Shown: positions 1-6,629, numbered from the stretch's first letter. The stretch is DNA of 12,533 nucleotides from Defluviitaleaceae bacterium (GCA_009780765.1 WQZK01000032.1:1-12533), one strand, 5' to 3'. Numbers and translations are program-made. Notes: a model not told the origin generated them from the letters alone.

Positions 1-312
1 GGAGAGGCACAAAAAATTGCTCTTGCACGTGCACTTTACAAAAACGCAGCATTTGTAGTTTTAGATGAGCCAACAGCAGCACTAGACCCAATTGCAGAAC
101 ACGAAGTGTATAGCAAAATGAATGAAATAGTTGGCGGAAAAACCGCCGTATTTGTATCACATAGATTATCTTCTTGTAGATTTTGCCACGATATAGTTGT
201 GTTTCATGAAGGTAAACTTATAGAGCGTGGCTCGCATGATGATTTGGTTGAAACCGAAGGTGGAAAATATCACGAACTATGGCATGCACAAGCACAATAT
301 TATACGGCATAA
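1..312 (+). CDS. ABC transporter ATP-binding domain, C-terminal fragment (5' end outside window)
   Basis: The reading frame is open from base 1 and ends at TAA 310-312, giving the last 103 residues of an ABC ATPase. It starts inside the signature motif (GEAQK, the tail of an LSGGE-type signature). Next come Walker B with the catalytic Glu (FVVLDEPTAALDP, about residues 19-31), then the switch histidine (VFVSHRLSSC, about residues 51-60) and a C-terminal GSHDDLVE segment. The 'SHRLSS..CHDIVVFHEGKLIERGSHDDL' style is typical of exporter-type half-transporters (MsbA/LmrA/bacteriocin-export class), in which this domain follows a membrane domain. That is a family inference, because neither the Walker A nor the membrane region is in view, so the substrate cannot be told. 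A hairpin terminator follows 6 bases after the stop, so this is the last gene of its operon. Confidence 0.93.
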   Translation, partial: GEAQKIALARALYKNAAFVVLDEPTAALDPIAEHEVYSKMNEIVGGKTAVFVSHRLSSCRFCHDIVVFHEGKLIERGSHDDLVETEGGKYHELWHAQAQYYTA

Positions 313-318
313 AAAAGA

Positions 319-342
319 GGCTGTTGCTTTTTTGCAACAGCC
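319..342. terminator. bidirectional rho-independent terminator between convergent genes
   Basis: A 9-bp perfect stem (GGCTGTTGC at 319-327 pairing with GCAACAGCC at 334-342) encloses a T6 loop. On the plus strand the tail is only CTTTATAG. On the minus strand the stem is followed by a run of six T (complement of 311-316), a strong tail. It should end the leftward ysxC operon efficiently and the rightward ABC gene less cleanly. Confidence 0.85.
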
Positions 343-362
343 CTTTATAGTGTTTTAAGTAA

Positions 363-614
363 CTACGATATAAATATCCAGAAAAAAACACCAATAAGAC
401 CCATTAAAATACCCAAAACAGCTTTACTTTTAGTTTCTTTTCTCACTAAAGCAATTAAACCAAACGCTATTGCAGATATTTCTAAAGCACGTGATGCAGT
501 TGAGTTAACACCAATAATCCAATCAGTTGCGATAGAGATAACCCCCACAATAAATGACAGATTACCAAAAAGGTCTTGCATAAAAGTTCTTTTCTCTTTT
601 TTATTTGTTTCCAT
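363..614 (-). CDS. small three-helix membrane protein of unknown function, coupled to ysxC
   Basis: An 83-residue protein with a charged N-terminus (METNKKEKRT) followed by three likely membrane segments at about residues 17-36, 43-57 and 64-82. The pattern of short Gly/Ala/Ile-rich helices, with a positively charged RKETKSK turn before the last helix, resembles DUF4190-type small membrane proteins; I hold that resemblance loosely. Its ATG overlaps the ysxC stop by one base (TAATG, 616-612). Its ribosome binding site (AAGGAGGGG, complement of 622-630) lies inside the last codons of ysxC, so it is almost certainly cotranscribed and translationally coupled with ysxC. The operon then ends at the 319-342 hairpin. 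Nothing shows a specific role, and the link to ribosome assembly is positional only. Confidence 0.8.
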   Translation of the reverse strand: METNKKEKRTFMQDLFGNLSFIVGVISIATDWIIGVNSTASRALEISAIAFGLIALVRKETKSKAVLGILMGLIGVFFWIFIS

Positions 615-1216
615 TACATTTCCCCTCCTTTAAAAGAATTATATTTCAACAGCTTTTCCCACAGTTCTTCCCTACCTGCTTTTGTTTCAGAAGAAAATGG
701 AATAAGCGTGTCTACTTTCGCTAAGTTTAACTTTTTTCTAATAACCGAAATATTTTTATCTATCTGATTTTTACCAAGCTTATCAAGCTTTGTTGCTACG
801 ATTATTATTTCATAATTATAATGCTTTAGCCAATTATACATCAAAACATCGTTCTCACTTGGCTCGTGCCTAATATCTATAAGTAAAATTATAGCTTTTA
901 ACTCTTCTCTCTCTAAAAGATAATTTTCTATCATTTTGCCCCAAGTTTCTTTTTCCGATTTTGGAGCTTTTGCGTAGCCATAGCCGGGCAAATCCACAAA
1001 ATACATCATTTCTTCAACATTATAAAAATTAATTGTTCTCGTTTTTCCTGGGTTTTGGCTCTTTCTTGCTAAATTTTTACGGTTTATCATGGTATTAATC
1101 AAAGAAGATTTGCCAACATTAGATTTACCAGCAAAAGCTATTTCTATAAGACTCGTTTCTGGGTAATTTGATTTATTTACCGCAACTTTTTCTAAAAATA
1201 CATTATTTACTATCAT
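614..1216 (-). CDS. ysxC: ribosome biogenesis GTP-binding protein YsxC/EngB
   Basis: A 200-residue TRAFAC-class GTPase needed for late assembly of the 50S ribosomal subunit, acting in the cytoplasm. All G motifs are present: G1 P-loop GKSNVGKS (30-37), G2 region with Thr in GKTRT (57-61), G3 DLPG followed by the YsxC-typical YGYAKAP (75-84), G4 TKLDK (142-146) and G5 SSETK (175-179). Length matches the family (about 195-210). The start ATG (1216-1214) has only a weak Shine-Dalgarno, a GGGGCAG-like stretch about 6-13 bases upstream. A near-consensus promoter (TTGACT, 17 bases, TATAAT) lies on the minus strand at 1279-1251, giving a leader of about 28 nt. In many Firmicutes ysxC follows lon; here it leads its own two-gene operon. 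Identification is secure. Confidence 0.97.
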   Translation of the reverse strand: MIVNNVFLEKVAVNKSNYPETSLIEIAFAGKSNVGKSSLINTMINRKNLARKSQNPGKTRTINFYNVEEMMYFVDLPGYGYAKAPKSEKETWGKMIENYLLEREELKAIILLIDIRHEPSENDVLMYNWLKHYNYEIIIVATKLDKLGKNQIDKNISVIRKKLNLAKVDTLIPFSSETKAGREELWEKLLKYNSFKGGEM

Positions 1217-1229
1217 TTTTCTGCCCCAC

Positions 1230-1258
1230 TTTACTTATCATGCTTTTTCTATTATAAT
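1230..1258 (+). promoter_or_regulatory. sigma-A type promoter for the mcsA-mcsB-clpC operon
   Basis: On the plus strand, -35 TTTACT (1230-1235, 4/6), a 17-base spacer, then -10 TATAAT (1253-1258, 6/6). The predicted start is near 1265, about 34 nt before the mcsA ATG. I looked for tandem CtsR heptads ((A/G)GTCAAA spaced by 3) around it and found none. The only similar element, AGTCAAC at 1274-1280, coincides with the ysxC -35 box. Confidence 0.7.
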
Positions 1259-1279
1259 TAATTTATAGTAAATAGTCAA
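1251..1279 (-). promoter_or_regulatory. sigma-A type promoter for ysxC
   Basis: On the minus strand, -35 TTGACT (1279-1274, 5/6 to consensus), a 17-base spacer, then -10 TATAAT (1256-1251, 6/6). The predicted transcript start is near 1244, about 28 nt before the ysxC ATG. The -10 box is one half of the palindrome ATTATAAT at 1251-1258, which also supplies the -10 of the opposing mcsA promoter. Confidence 0.8.
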
Positions 1280-1298
1280 CAATCAAGGAGGTTTTACT

Positions 1299-1787
1299 AT
1301 GATTTGTGAAAAATGCAAAAAAAATATTGCCACAGTTTATCTTGAAAAAAGCGTAAATGGGCAAAAAACTATTCACAATTTATGTCATGAGTGTGCTATA
1401 GCAGGTCATATAAACATCGGTTTTAACCATATGTTTCAAAGTTTTTTAAATAGCTTTAACCCAAATGGTAAAAACTTAGAAAATCTTCAAAACCTTAAAT
1501 GCACAAATTGTAATATGACGTATAATGATTTTAGAAAAACTGCACGGCTTGGATGTTCTTCGTGCTATCTGGATTTTTCTAAGGAACTTTCTGGAATTTT
1601 TAAGAATATACAATCAAACCAAAAACATTCTGGAAAAATTCCTAAAAAATCGGGCGAAGAGCTTTTAAAACAGCGTGAGCTTGAAGAAATGAGAAAAATG
1701 CTTAAAAAAGCCGTTGAAAGTGAAGAATATGAAGAAGCAGCAACTTTGCGTGATAAAATAAAAACTCTTGAGGCAAAGGAGATTTAA
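1299..1787 (+). CDS. mcsA: McsA, zinc-finger activator of the protein-arginine kinase McsB (UVR domain)
   Basis: A 162-residue protein. The N-terminal half carries four CxxC pairs (C3/C6, C29/C32, C68/C71, C86/C89), the two-zinc-finger layout of McsA, and the C-terminal end is a UVR motif coiled hairpin (about 127-162, with EEYEEAATLRDKIKTLE). In the known family, McsA binds and activates McsB and links it to ClpC through the UVR region. It acts in the cytoplasm in heat and oxidative protein quality control and is thought to sense thiol or metal stress through its zinc sites. The start is fixed by AAGGAGG at 1285-1291, 7 bases before the ATG. It is the first gene of the operon, and ctsR, which usually precedes it in Bacillus, is absent here. 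mcsB begins 2 bases after its stop codon. Confidence 0.95.
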   Translation: MICEKCKKNIATVYLEKSVNGQKTIHNLCHECAIAGHINIGFNHMFQSFLNSFNPNGKNLENLQNLKCTNCNMTYNDFRKTARLGCSSCYLDFSKELSGIFKNIQSNQKHSGKIPKKSGEELLKQRELEEMRKMLKKAVESEEYEEAATLRDKIKTLEAKEI

Positions 1788-1789
1788 AT

Positions 1790-2818
1790 GTGAAAAAAAT
1801 TTGGTATGAAGATGAAAAATCGGATAAAACACCAATAATATCAAGCAGGATAAGGCTAGCGAGAAATCTCTCAAAATATTATTTCCCTGCAAAAATGAGT
1901 CAAGAAGACTCTAAAAATTTAATAGCAGATATTACTTCTTCGCTTAAAAACATAAGCAGTTGTGAGGATTTTAACTATATAGAAATGAGCACCTTACCTG
2001 AAAGCGAAAAAATATCTATGGTTGAAAGGCATGAAATAAGTTTTGCTATGTTAAAAAGCCAAAAACCTTGTGGCACCTTGGCAAATGCCAATAAATCCAT
2101 AAATATCATGATAAATGAGGAAGACCATTTACGAATACAAACAGTTCTGCCCGGTAAAAACATTGGGGCAAGTTGGGATTTGGCAGATAAAATTGACAAT
2201 ATTATCGAAGAAACGCTTGATTACGCATTTGATAAGGACTTTGGTTACTTAACATCCTGCCCATCTAACACAGGCACAGGGCTTCGTGCATCTTACATGG
2301 TTCATATACCAATGCTCGAAAAAACAGGCAAAATTCAAGATTTAATGGTTGTTCTCGCTAAACTTGGGATGACAATTAGGGGCATCTACGGCGAAGGTTC
2401 AGAACCACTTGGCAGTATTTATCAAATTTCTAATCAAGTAACTCTAGGAAAAACTGAACAAGAGATTATAGAAGGGCTTGACAATATCGCAAATAAAATA
2501 ATAGAGAACGAAAACGGTGTTTTAAGCGAAATGCTAAATTCACAACCTGCTGTTATGGAAGATAACATTCATAGGTCTTTGGGTATATTAAAAACGGCAA
2601 GAATAATGCCTCTTAAGGAAGCCATGGGGCTACTATCTGCCGTTAGGCTAGGGCTTAATTGTGAAATTATAAAAGAGTCTCGCCCAAATCTAAACATATA
2701 TAATATTATGATGAATGTTGAACCTGGAAATTTACAAAAAATACATGGCGAAAACTTTTCTGAAAATGAGAAAATTGATATATTAAGAGCAGAGTACCTA
2801 AGAAATATGTTTTCTTAA
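1790..2818 (+). CDS. mcsB: McsB, protein-arginine kinase (phosphagen-kinase fold)
   Basis: A 342-residue kinase that phosphorylates arginines on misfolded proteins, creating the tag recognised by ClpC. Phosphagen-kinase landmarks are present: SSRIRLARN (18-26), the acidic NEEDHLRIQ block (109-117), the active-site cysteine region SCPSNTGTGLRAS (156-168, C157) and RGIYGEGSEPLGSIYQISNQVTLG (197-220) of the ATP/guanidino site. It is about 20 residues shorter than the Bacillus subtilis protein (about 363). The start is GTG at 1790, supported by AAAGGAG (1775-1781) 8 bases upstream. An out-of-frame ATG at 1788 runs straight into TGA at 1791. Near the C-terminus the segment I329-D-I-L-R-A334 sits where the Bacillus RDxxRA phosphoarginine-binding motif would be expected, with the first Arg replaced by Ile. 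It lies between mcsA (2-base gap) and clpC (32-base gap). Confidence 0.96.
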   Translation: MKKIWYEDEKSDKTPIISSRIRLARNLSKYYFPAKMSQEDSKNLIADITSSLKNISSCEDFNYIEMSTLPESEKISMVERHEISFAMLKSQKPCGTLANANKSINIMINEEDHLRIQTVLPGKNIGASWDLADKIDNIIEETLDYAFDKDFGYLTSCPSNTGTGLRASYMVHIPMLEKTGKIQDLMVVLAKLGMTIRGIYGEGSEPLGSIYQISNQVTLGKTEQEIIEGLDNIANKIIENENGVLSEMLNSQPAVMEDNIHRSLGILKTARIMPLKEAMGLLSAVRLGLNCEIIKESRPNLNIYNIMMNVEPGNLQKIHGENFSENEKIDILRAEYLRNMFS

Positions 2819-2850
2819 AAAATTATATAACAATGGAGGTTTATAAAACA

Positions 2851-5301
2851 ATGCAACCCAAATTTACAAAAAAGGCACAAGAAGTTATAGATTATGCAAA
2901 AAAGGCGGCGGCTGAAATTTCGCACGATTATGTTGGCACAGAACACCTGCTTCTGGCACTTTCATATGTTAAAGATAGCGTTGCTTCTAAGGCGTTATTA
3001 TCTCAAAATGTAAAAGGTGTAAACATTATTGAGCAGATAGGCAAACTTATAGGCATAAAAAAAGATGTTAAAGGCAATCCACAAGATTTCACACCAAAAA
3101 CTAAAAGGATACTTGATTTAAGTATTCAGGAAGCAAATAATATGGGTACTGGTTATGTTGGAACTGAGCATATTTTAATTGCGTTATTACGTGCAGGTGA
3201 CTCTGTTGCAGTAAAAATTCTTGAAGAACTTGGTGTGAACGGCCAAAATTTATATGATGATATTATGGGGATGCTTGGCGAAGGGGCAGACTCTTCGGGT
3301 GATGCACCAATGGTAAAGCCACAAACACAAAACTCTGCCAGCCAAACACCTATTTTAGACCAGTTTAGCAAAGACTACACAAAAGATGCCAAAGAAAACA
3401 AGTTCGACCCCATAGTTGGCCGCGAAACAGAAATTGAGCGTATTATTCAAATACTTTCAAGAAGAACAAAAAATAATCCTGTTTTAATTGGTGAGCCCGG
3501 AGTTGGCAAAACTGCAATAATCGAGGGGCTTTCGCAAAAGATTGTTTCCGGAGATATTCCGCAAATACTTAAAGATAAGCGAGTTGTAGCCTTAGATATT
3601 TCTTCTATGGTTGCGGGCAGCAAGTATAGAGGCGAATTTGAAGAGCGTATTAAACGTTCTCTTGCAGAAGTTAAAGCAGCTGGCAATATAATTTTATTTA
3701 TCGACGAGCTTCACACTATAATCGGAGCTGGAGCTGCTGAAGGCTCGATTGACGCTTCTAACATACTAAAGCCATCGCTTGCAAGAGGCGAAATTCAGGT
3801 TATTGGTGCAACAACTTTAAACGAATATAGAAAACATATCGAAAAAGATGCAGCTTTTGAAAGAAGGTTTCAGCCCGTTAAAGTTGATGAACCAACAGAA
3901 GAGGAAACCATTGCCATGCTTAAGGGCCTTCGTGATAGATATGAGGCACATCACGGCGTTAAAATAACTGATGACGCGATTGAAGCCGCTGCTAAGCTTT
4001 CTGCAAGATATATCACAGATAGGTTTTTGCCTGATAAAGCCATAGATTTAGTAGACGAAGCAGCTTCTAAAGTTAAGCTTAAAACCTATGTTCCGCCTAA
4101 AGTTATTAAAACTTTAGAAGAGGAATTTGATTCTTTGGAAACTGAAAAAGTTTCGGCAATTAAAACCGAAGAATTTGAAAAAGCGGGGGAAATTAAAGAA
4201 CGCCAGCGTGAAATTAAAGAACAGCTTGAAAAAGAAAAACTAAAATGGACAAAGAAAAACAATACTTCTGCACATGTGGTTGACGAAGAAGAAATCGCAA
4301 GCGTTATTTCTTTATGGACTAAAATCCCTGTTAACAAATTAAAACAATCCGAAAGTAAGCGACTACTTAACATGGAAAAAATATTACATGAGAGAATTAT
4401 TGGTCAAGCATTAGCCGTTAAAGCAGTTTCACAAGCTGTAAGACGTGGAAGAGTTGGACTTAAAGACCCTAAACGCCCTGTTGGCTCGTTCTTATTTTTA
4501 GGGCCAACTGGTGTTGGCAAAACCGAGCTTTCAAAGGCTCTTGCTGAGGTTATTTTTGGTGATGAAAATGCAATAATTCGTGTTGATATGTCTGAATATA
4601 TGGAAAAGCACACGGTTTCTAAATTAATTGGCTCACCTCCTGGGTACGTTGGCTTTGATGATGGCGGCCAACTAAGCGAAAAAATTAGAAGAAAACCTTA
4701 TTCGGTTGTGCTTTTTGATGAAATTGAAAAGGCTCATCCAGATGTATTTAATATCCTGCTACAAGTTTTAGATGATGGGCATATCACAGATAGCCATGGC
4801 AGAAAAATTGACTTTAAAAATACAGTTATAATCATGACGAGTAACGCAGGTGCAAGAAATATTATCAACCCTAAAAGATTAGGATTTGTTTCTGAAAATG
4901 ATGCACAAAAAGATTATGAAACAATGAAAAAATCTGTTTTAGACGAAGTTAAAAAGATTTTTAGGCCAGAATTTTTAAACAGAATAGATGATATGGTTGT
5001 TTTCCATCCGCTTAACCAAGAAGAAATTCAAGCTATTGCAAAAATCATGCTTAAAGAGCTATCTAAGCGAGTTTTAGAAAATATGAATATTGAGCTTACT
5101 GTTACAAAAATCGCTCTTGAAGAGATTTCTAAGGCAGGTTTTGACCCAGATTACGGTGCAAGACCTTTAAGGCGTGCAATTCAATCTAAAATAGAAGATT
5201 TGGTTGCTGAAAGTATTCTTGATGGTACTGTTAAAGAAGGTAGCAAAGTTAAAATCGACTTTAAGAAGGATGATTTTGTTGTTGATGTTAAAAAAGGTTA
5301 G
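2851..5301 (+). CDS. clpC: ClpC, AAA+ unfoldase of the ClpCP protease
   Basis: An 816-residue HSP100 ATPase that unfolds substrates, including phosphoarginine-marked proteins, and feeds them to ClpP. Domains in order: two Clp-N repeats (about 1-145); a short Ser/Gln-rich linker (146-165); the D1 ATPase with Walker A GEPGVGKT (214-221), Walker B LFIDEL (282-287) and arginine-finger FERRF (336-340); the ClpC middle domain coiled coil with a UVR-like EEFEKAGEIKERQREIK (440-456); the D2 ATPase with Walker A GPTGVGKT (551-558), Walker B VVLFDEIE (619-626) and sensor-2 GARPLRR (769-775). The RLGFV loop (676-680) fits the ClpP-docking tripeptide. An in-frame ATG exists at 2833, but the Shine-Dalgarno GGAGG (2835-2839) overlaps it. 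ATG 2851, 11 bases after it, gives the usual family N-terminus MQPKFTKKAQEV and is preferred. Confidence 0.97.
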   Translation: MQPKFTKKAQEVIDYAKKAAAEISHDYVGTEHLLLALSYVKDSVASKALLSQNVKGVNIIEQIGKLIGIKKDVKGNPQDFTPKTKRILDLSIQEANNMGTGYVGTEHILIALLRAGDSVAVKILEELGVNGQNLYDDIMGMLGEGADSSGDAPMVKPQTQNSASQTPILDQFSKDYTKDAKENKFDPIVGRETEIERIIQILSRRTKNNPVLIGEPGVGKTAIIEGLSQKIVSGDIPQILKDKRVVALDISSMVAGSKYRGEFEERIKRSLAEVKAAGNIILFIDELHTIIGAGAAEGSIDASNILKPSLARGEIQVIGATTLNEYRKHIEKDAAFERRFQPVKVDEPTEEETIAMLKGLRDRYEAHHGVKITDDAIEAAAKLSARYITDRFLPDKAIDLVDEAASKVKLKTYVPPKVIKTLEEEFDSLETEKVSAIKTEEFEKAGEIKERQREIKEQLEKEKLKWTKKNNTSAHVVDEEEIASVISLWTKIPVNKLKQSESKRLLNMEKILHERIIGQALAVKAVSQAVRRGRVGLKDPKRPVGSFLFLGPTGVGKTELSKALAEVIFGDENAIIRVDMSEYMEKHTVSKLIGSPPGYVGFDDGGQLSEKIRRKPYSVVLFDEIEKAHPDVFNILLQVLDDGHITDSHGRKIDFKNTVIIMTSNAGARNIINPKRLGFVSENDAQKDYETMKKSVLDEVKKIFRPEFLNRIDDMVVFHPLNQEEIQAIAKIMLKELSKRVLENMNIELTVTKIALEEISKAGFDPDYGARPLRRAIQSKIEDLVAESILDGTVKEGSKVKIDFKKDDFVVDVKKG

Positions 5302-5310
5302 GAGTACCTT

Positions 5311-6216
5311 ATGCAAATTAACCGACTTTTTGAGATAGTATACCTTTTGATGCACAAAAAACAAATAACAGCAAACGAATTAGCTGCCCATTTTGAAGTT
5401 TCTAGGCGAACAATCTTGCGTGATATAGATACACTAACAACAGCAGGAATACCGATATATACAACACAAGGCAAAGGCGGCGGAATATTTATTCAGGATA
5501 ATTTTGTACTAAACAAAGCCTTTGTTTCAAAAGAGGAGCAGAAACAAATTTTGTTTTCTTTGCAAAGCATGACTGCAACAGGGCTAATTGAAACTGACCA
5601 AGTGCTTGGCAGGTTACGAAGCCTCTTTGATAATCCAAGCAAAGAATGGATTGAGGTTGATTTTTCGCGTTGGGGGCATAGTGAAAAAGACAGCACAAAA
5701 TTTGAAATGCTAAAAAATGCTATACTTAATGAGCTTGCTGTGTCGTTTGATTATTTAAATCCATATGGCGAATTTAAGGGGCATGAAGTATATCCGCTTA
5801 AATTATCTTTCAAATCAAAAATATGGTACTTAAAATCGTTCTGTCTGACTGAAAATGACTATAGAATATTCAAGTTTACTCGCTTAAATAACATAGTGGT
5901 TTTAGCTAAACCGTTTAATAGTGGCGATTATGAAACTCCCGAAACCGAGCCAGCAAAAGACTCATCGGTACCTTGCTTTGTTGATGTTAAACTTTTTGTT
6001 TCAGCACGTGCAAAATATCGGATTTATGATGAGTTTGCTGAAAGTGATATAACAGTCAACAAAGATGGGTCATTCACGTTACGTATGAATCACGGCAGGT
6101 GGATATATGATTATATCCTTTCATATGGTGTTATGGTTGAAGTGTTGGAGCCACAATACATTCGTGATGAAATGCTTGTTCACATCGAAAAAATAAAAAA
6201 TAAATATTCATTTTAA
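5311..6216 (+). CDS. WYL-domain transcriptional regulator (YafY/DeoR-like HTH)
   Basis: A 301-residue regulator with an N-terminal winged helix-turn-helix (about 5-60, helix region ANELAAHFEVSRRTILRDID at 21-40, wing TQGKGGGIFI). A linker follows, then a WYL ligand-sensing domain (about 131-205) with the name-giving W172-Y173-L174 inside SKIWYLKSFC and a conserved FKFTRL (187-192), then a WCX-like C-terminal region ending near residue 301. WYL domains are thought to bind nucleic-acid or nucleotide ligands; the ligand here is unknown. Its Shine-Dalgarno AGGAG (5300-5304) overlaps the clpC stop TAG (5299-5301), with 9 bases between the genes, so it should be cotranscribed and coupled with clpC. 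It is a candidate regulator of the zinc-ribbon gene 80 bases downstream, or of its own operon. It is not a CtsR relative. Confidence 0.9.
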   Translation: MQINRLFEIVYLLMHKKQITANELAAHFEVSRRTILRDIDTLTTAGIPIYTTQGKGGGIFIQDNFVLNKAFVSKEEQKQILFSLQSMTATGLIETDQVLGRLRSLFDNPSKEWIEVDFSRWGHSEKDSTKFEMLKNAILNELAVSFDYLNPYGEFKGHEVYPLKLSFKSKIWYLKSFCLTENDYRIFKFTRLNNIVVLAKPFNSGDYETPETEPAKDSSVPCFVDVKLFVSARAKYRIYDEFAESDITVNKDGSFTLRMNHGRWIYDYILSYGVMVEVLEPQYIRDEMLVHIEKIKNKYSF

Positions 6217-6218
6217 AC

Positions 6219-6236
6219 GTGACGTGCTGTTGTCAC
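6219..6236. promoter_or_regulatory. inverted repeat overlapping a -35 box, candidate operator
   Basis: GTGAC (6219-6223) and GTCAC (6232-6236) form an inverted repeat with an 8-base gap. It starts 3 bases after the WYL regulator stop codon and covers the -35 hexamer TTGTCA (6230-6235) of the next gene. There is no T-run after it, so it is not a terminator. A DNA-binding dimer here would block the promoter. Assigning it to the adjacent WYL regulator is inference from position. Confidence 0.4.
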
Positions 6237-6258
6237 CTTATGTATGTTATGATATATA
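6230..6258 (+). promoter_or_regulatory. promoter for the zinc-ribbon gene (extended -10)
   Basis: -35 TTGTCA (6230-6235, 5/6), a 17-base spacer, then -10 TATATA (6253-6258) preceded by TGA, which makes an extended -10. The predicted start is near 6265, about 31 nt before the ATG. A second, imperfect inverted repeat (6238-6247 against 6254-6263, 8 of 10 positions) straddles the -10 region. Confidence 0.65.
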
Positions 6259-6295
6259 CGTAAGCAAATTATAACATTATGAAGGAGAGATTACT

Positions 6296-6568
6296 ATGCA
6301 AGAAAAAATGTGTGAGAGCTGCGGTGCACCTATGGGTGAATTTGACGAAATGTATGGACCTGGAACTGAGGCAGACGGAAGCAAAAGCGAAGATTATTGT
6401 AAACAATGTTATGACAATGGCGTGTTCACAAACCCAAATATCACGCTTGAAGAAATGATTGAAACAGTTGCTGCTGTTATGGTTAACGATTTTGGTTTTT
6501 CACCAGAAGATGCTAAAGAGCAATGCAACGCAGGACTCCCTACTTTAAAACGTTGGAAAACAGTATAG
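6296..6568 (+). CDS. small putative zinc-ribbon protein
   Basis: A 90-residue soluble protein. The N-terminal CESCGAPMG (6-14) and EDYCKQCYDNGVF (32-44) supply two CxxC knuckles (C6/C9 and C35/C38) separated by an acidic, glycine-rich loop, matching the 'putative zinc ribbon' family (Zn_ribbon_2 type). The C-terminal half (about 50-90) is helical, with ITLEEMIETVAAVMVNDFGFSPEDAKEQC, as is usual for that family. The biochemical role of these proteins is not established. The start is well supported by AAGGAG (6282-6287) 8 bases before the ATG. The gene has its own promoter just after the WYL regulator gene and is followed at once by a strong terminator, so it is probably monocistronic. Pairing with a YafY/WYL regulator suggests, but does not prove, a regulated stress or metal-linked function. 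Confidence 0.85.
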   Translation: MQEKMCESCGAPMGEFDEMYGPGTEADGSKSEDYCKQCYDNGVFTNPNITLEEMIETVAAVMVNDFGFSPEDAKEQCNAGLPTLKRWKTV

Positions 6569-6589
6569 CAGTTAATTTGAAACGTAAAA

Positions 6590-6629
6590 CCCCATAAGCC
6601 TAAGGTTTTGTACACCTTAGATTATGGGG
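6590..6629. terminator. strong bidirectional terminator between convergent genes
   Basis: A two-part stem: CCCCATAA (6590-6597) pairs with TTATGGGG (6622-6629), and inside it CTAAGG (6600-6605) pairs with CCTTAG (6615-6620) around a 9-base loop. On the plus strand CTTTTAATTTG follows. On the minus strand the complement of 6584-6589 gives a GTTTTAC tail. It separates the zinc-ribbon gene from the converging cupin gene and can serve both. Confidence 0.9.

Noticed and set aside
1267..1280. Possible CtsR operator (AGTAAAT / AGTCAAC)
   Set aside because: The copies start 7 rather than 10 bases apart and the first is degenerate. The second is better explained as the -35 of the ysxC promoter on the minus strand.
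2833..2850. Upstream in-frame ATG adding six residues to ClpC
   Set aside because: This ATG overlaps the only good Shine-Dalgarno (GGAGG 2835-2839), which is correctly placed for ATG 2851, and 2851 gives the usual ClpC N-terminus.
5489..5698. Two minus-strand open frames of about 68 codons inside the WYL regulator gene
   Set aside because: They are shadows of a well-supported gene, with no ribosome binding site and no recognisable domain.
6219..6236. GTGAC/GTCAC inverted repeat as a terminator for the clpC-WYL operon
   Set aside because: The stem is only 5 bp with no following T-run, and it overlaps a good promoter, so an operator is more likely.
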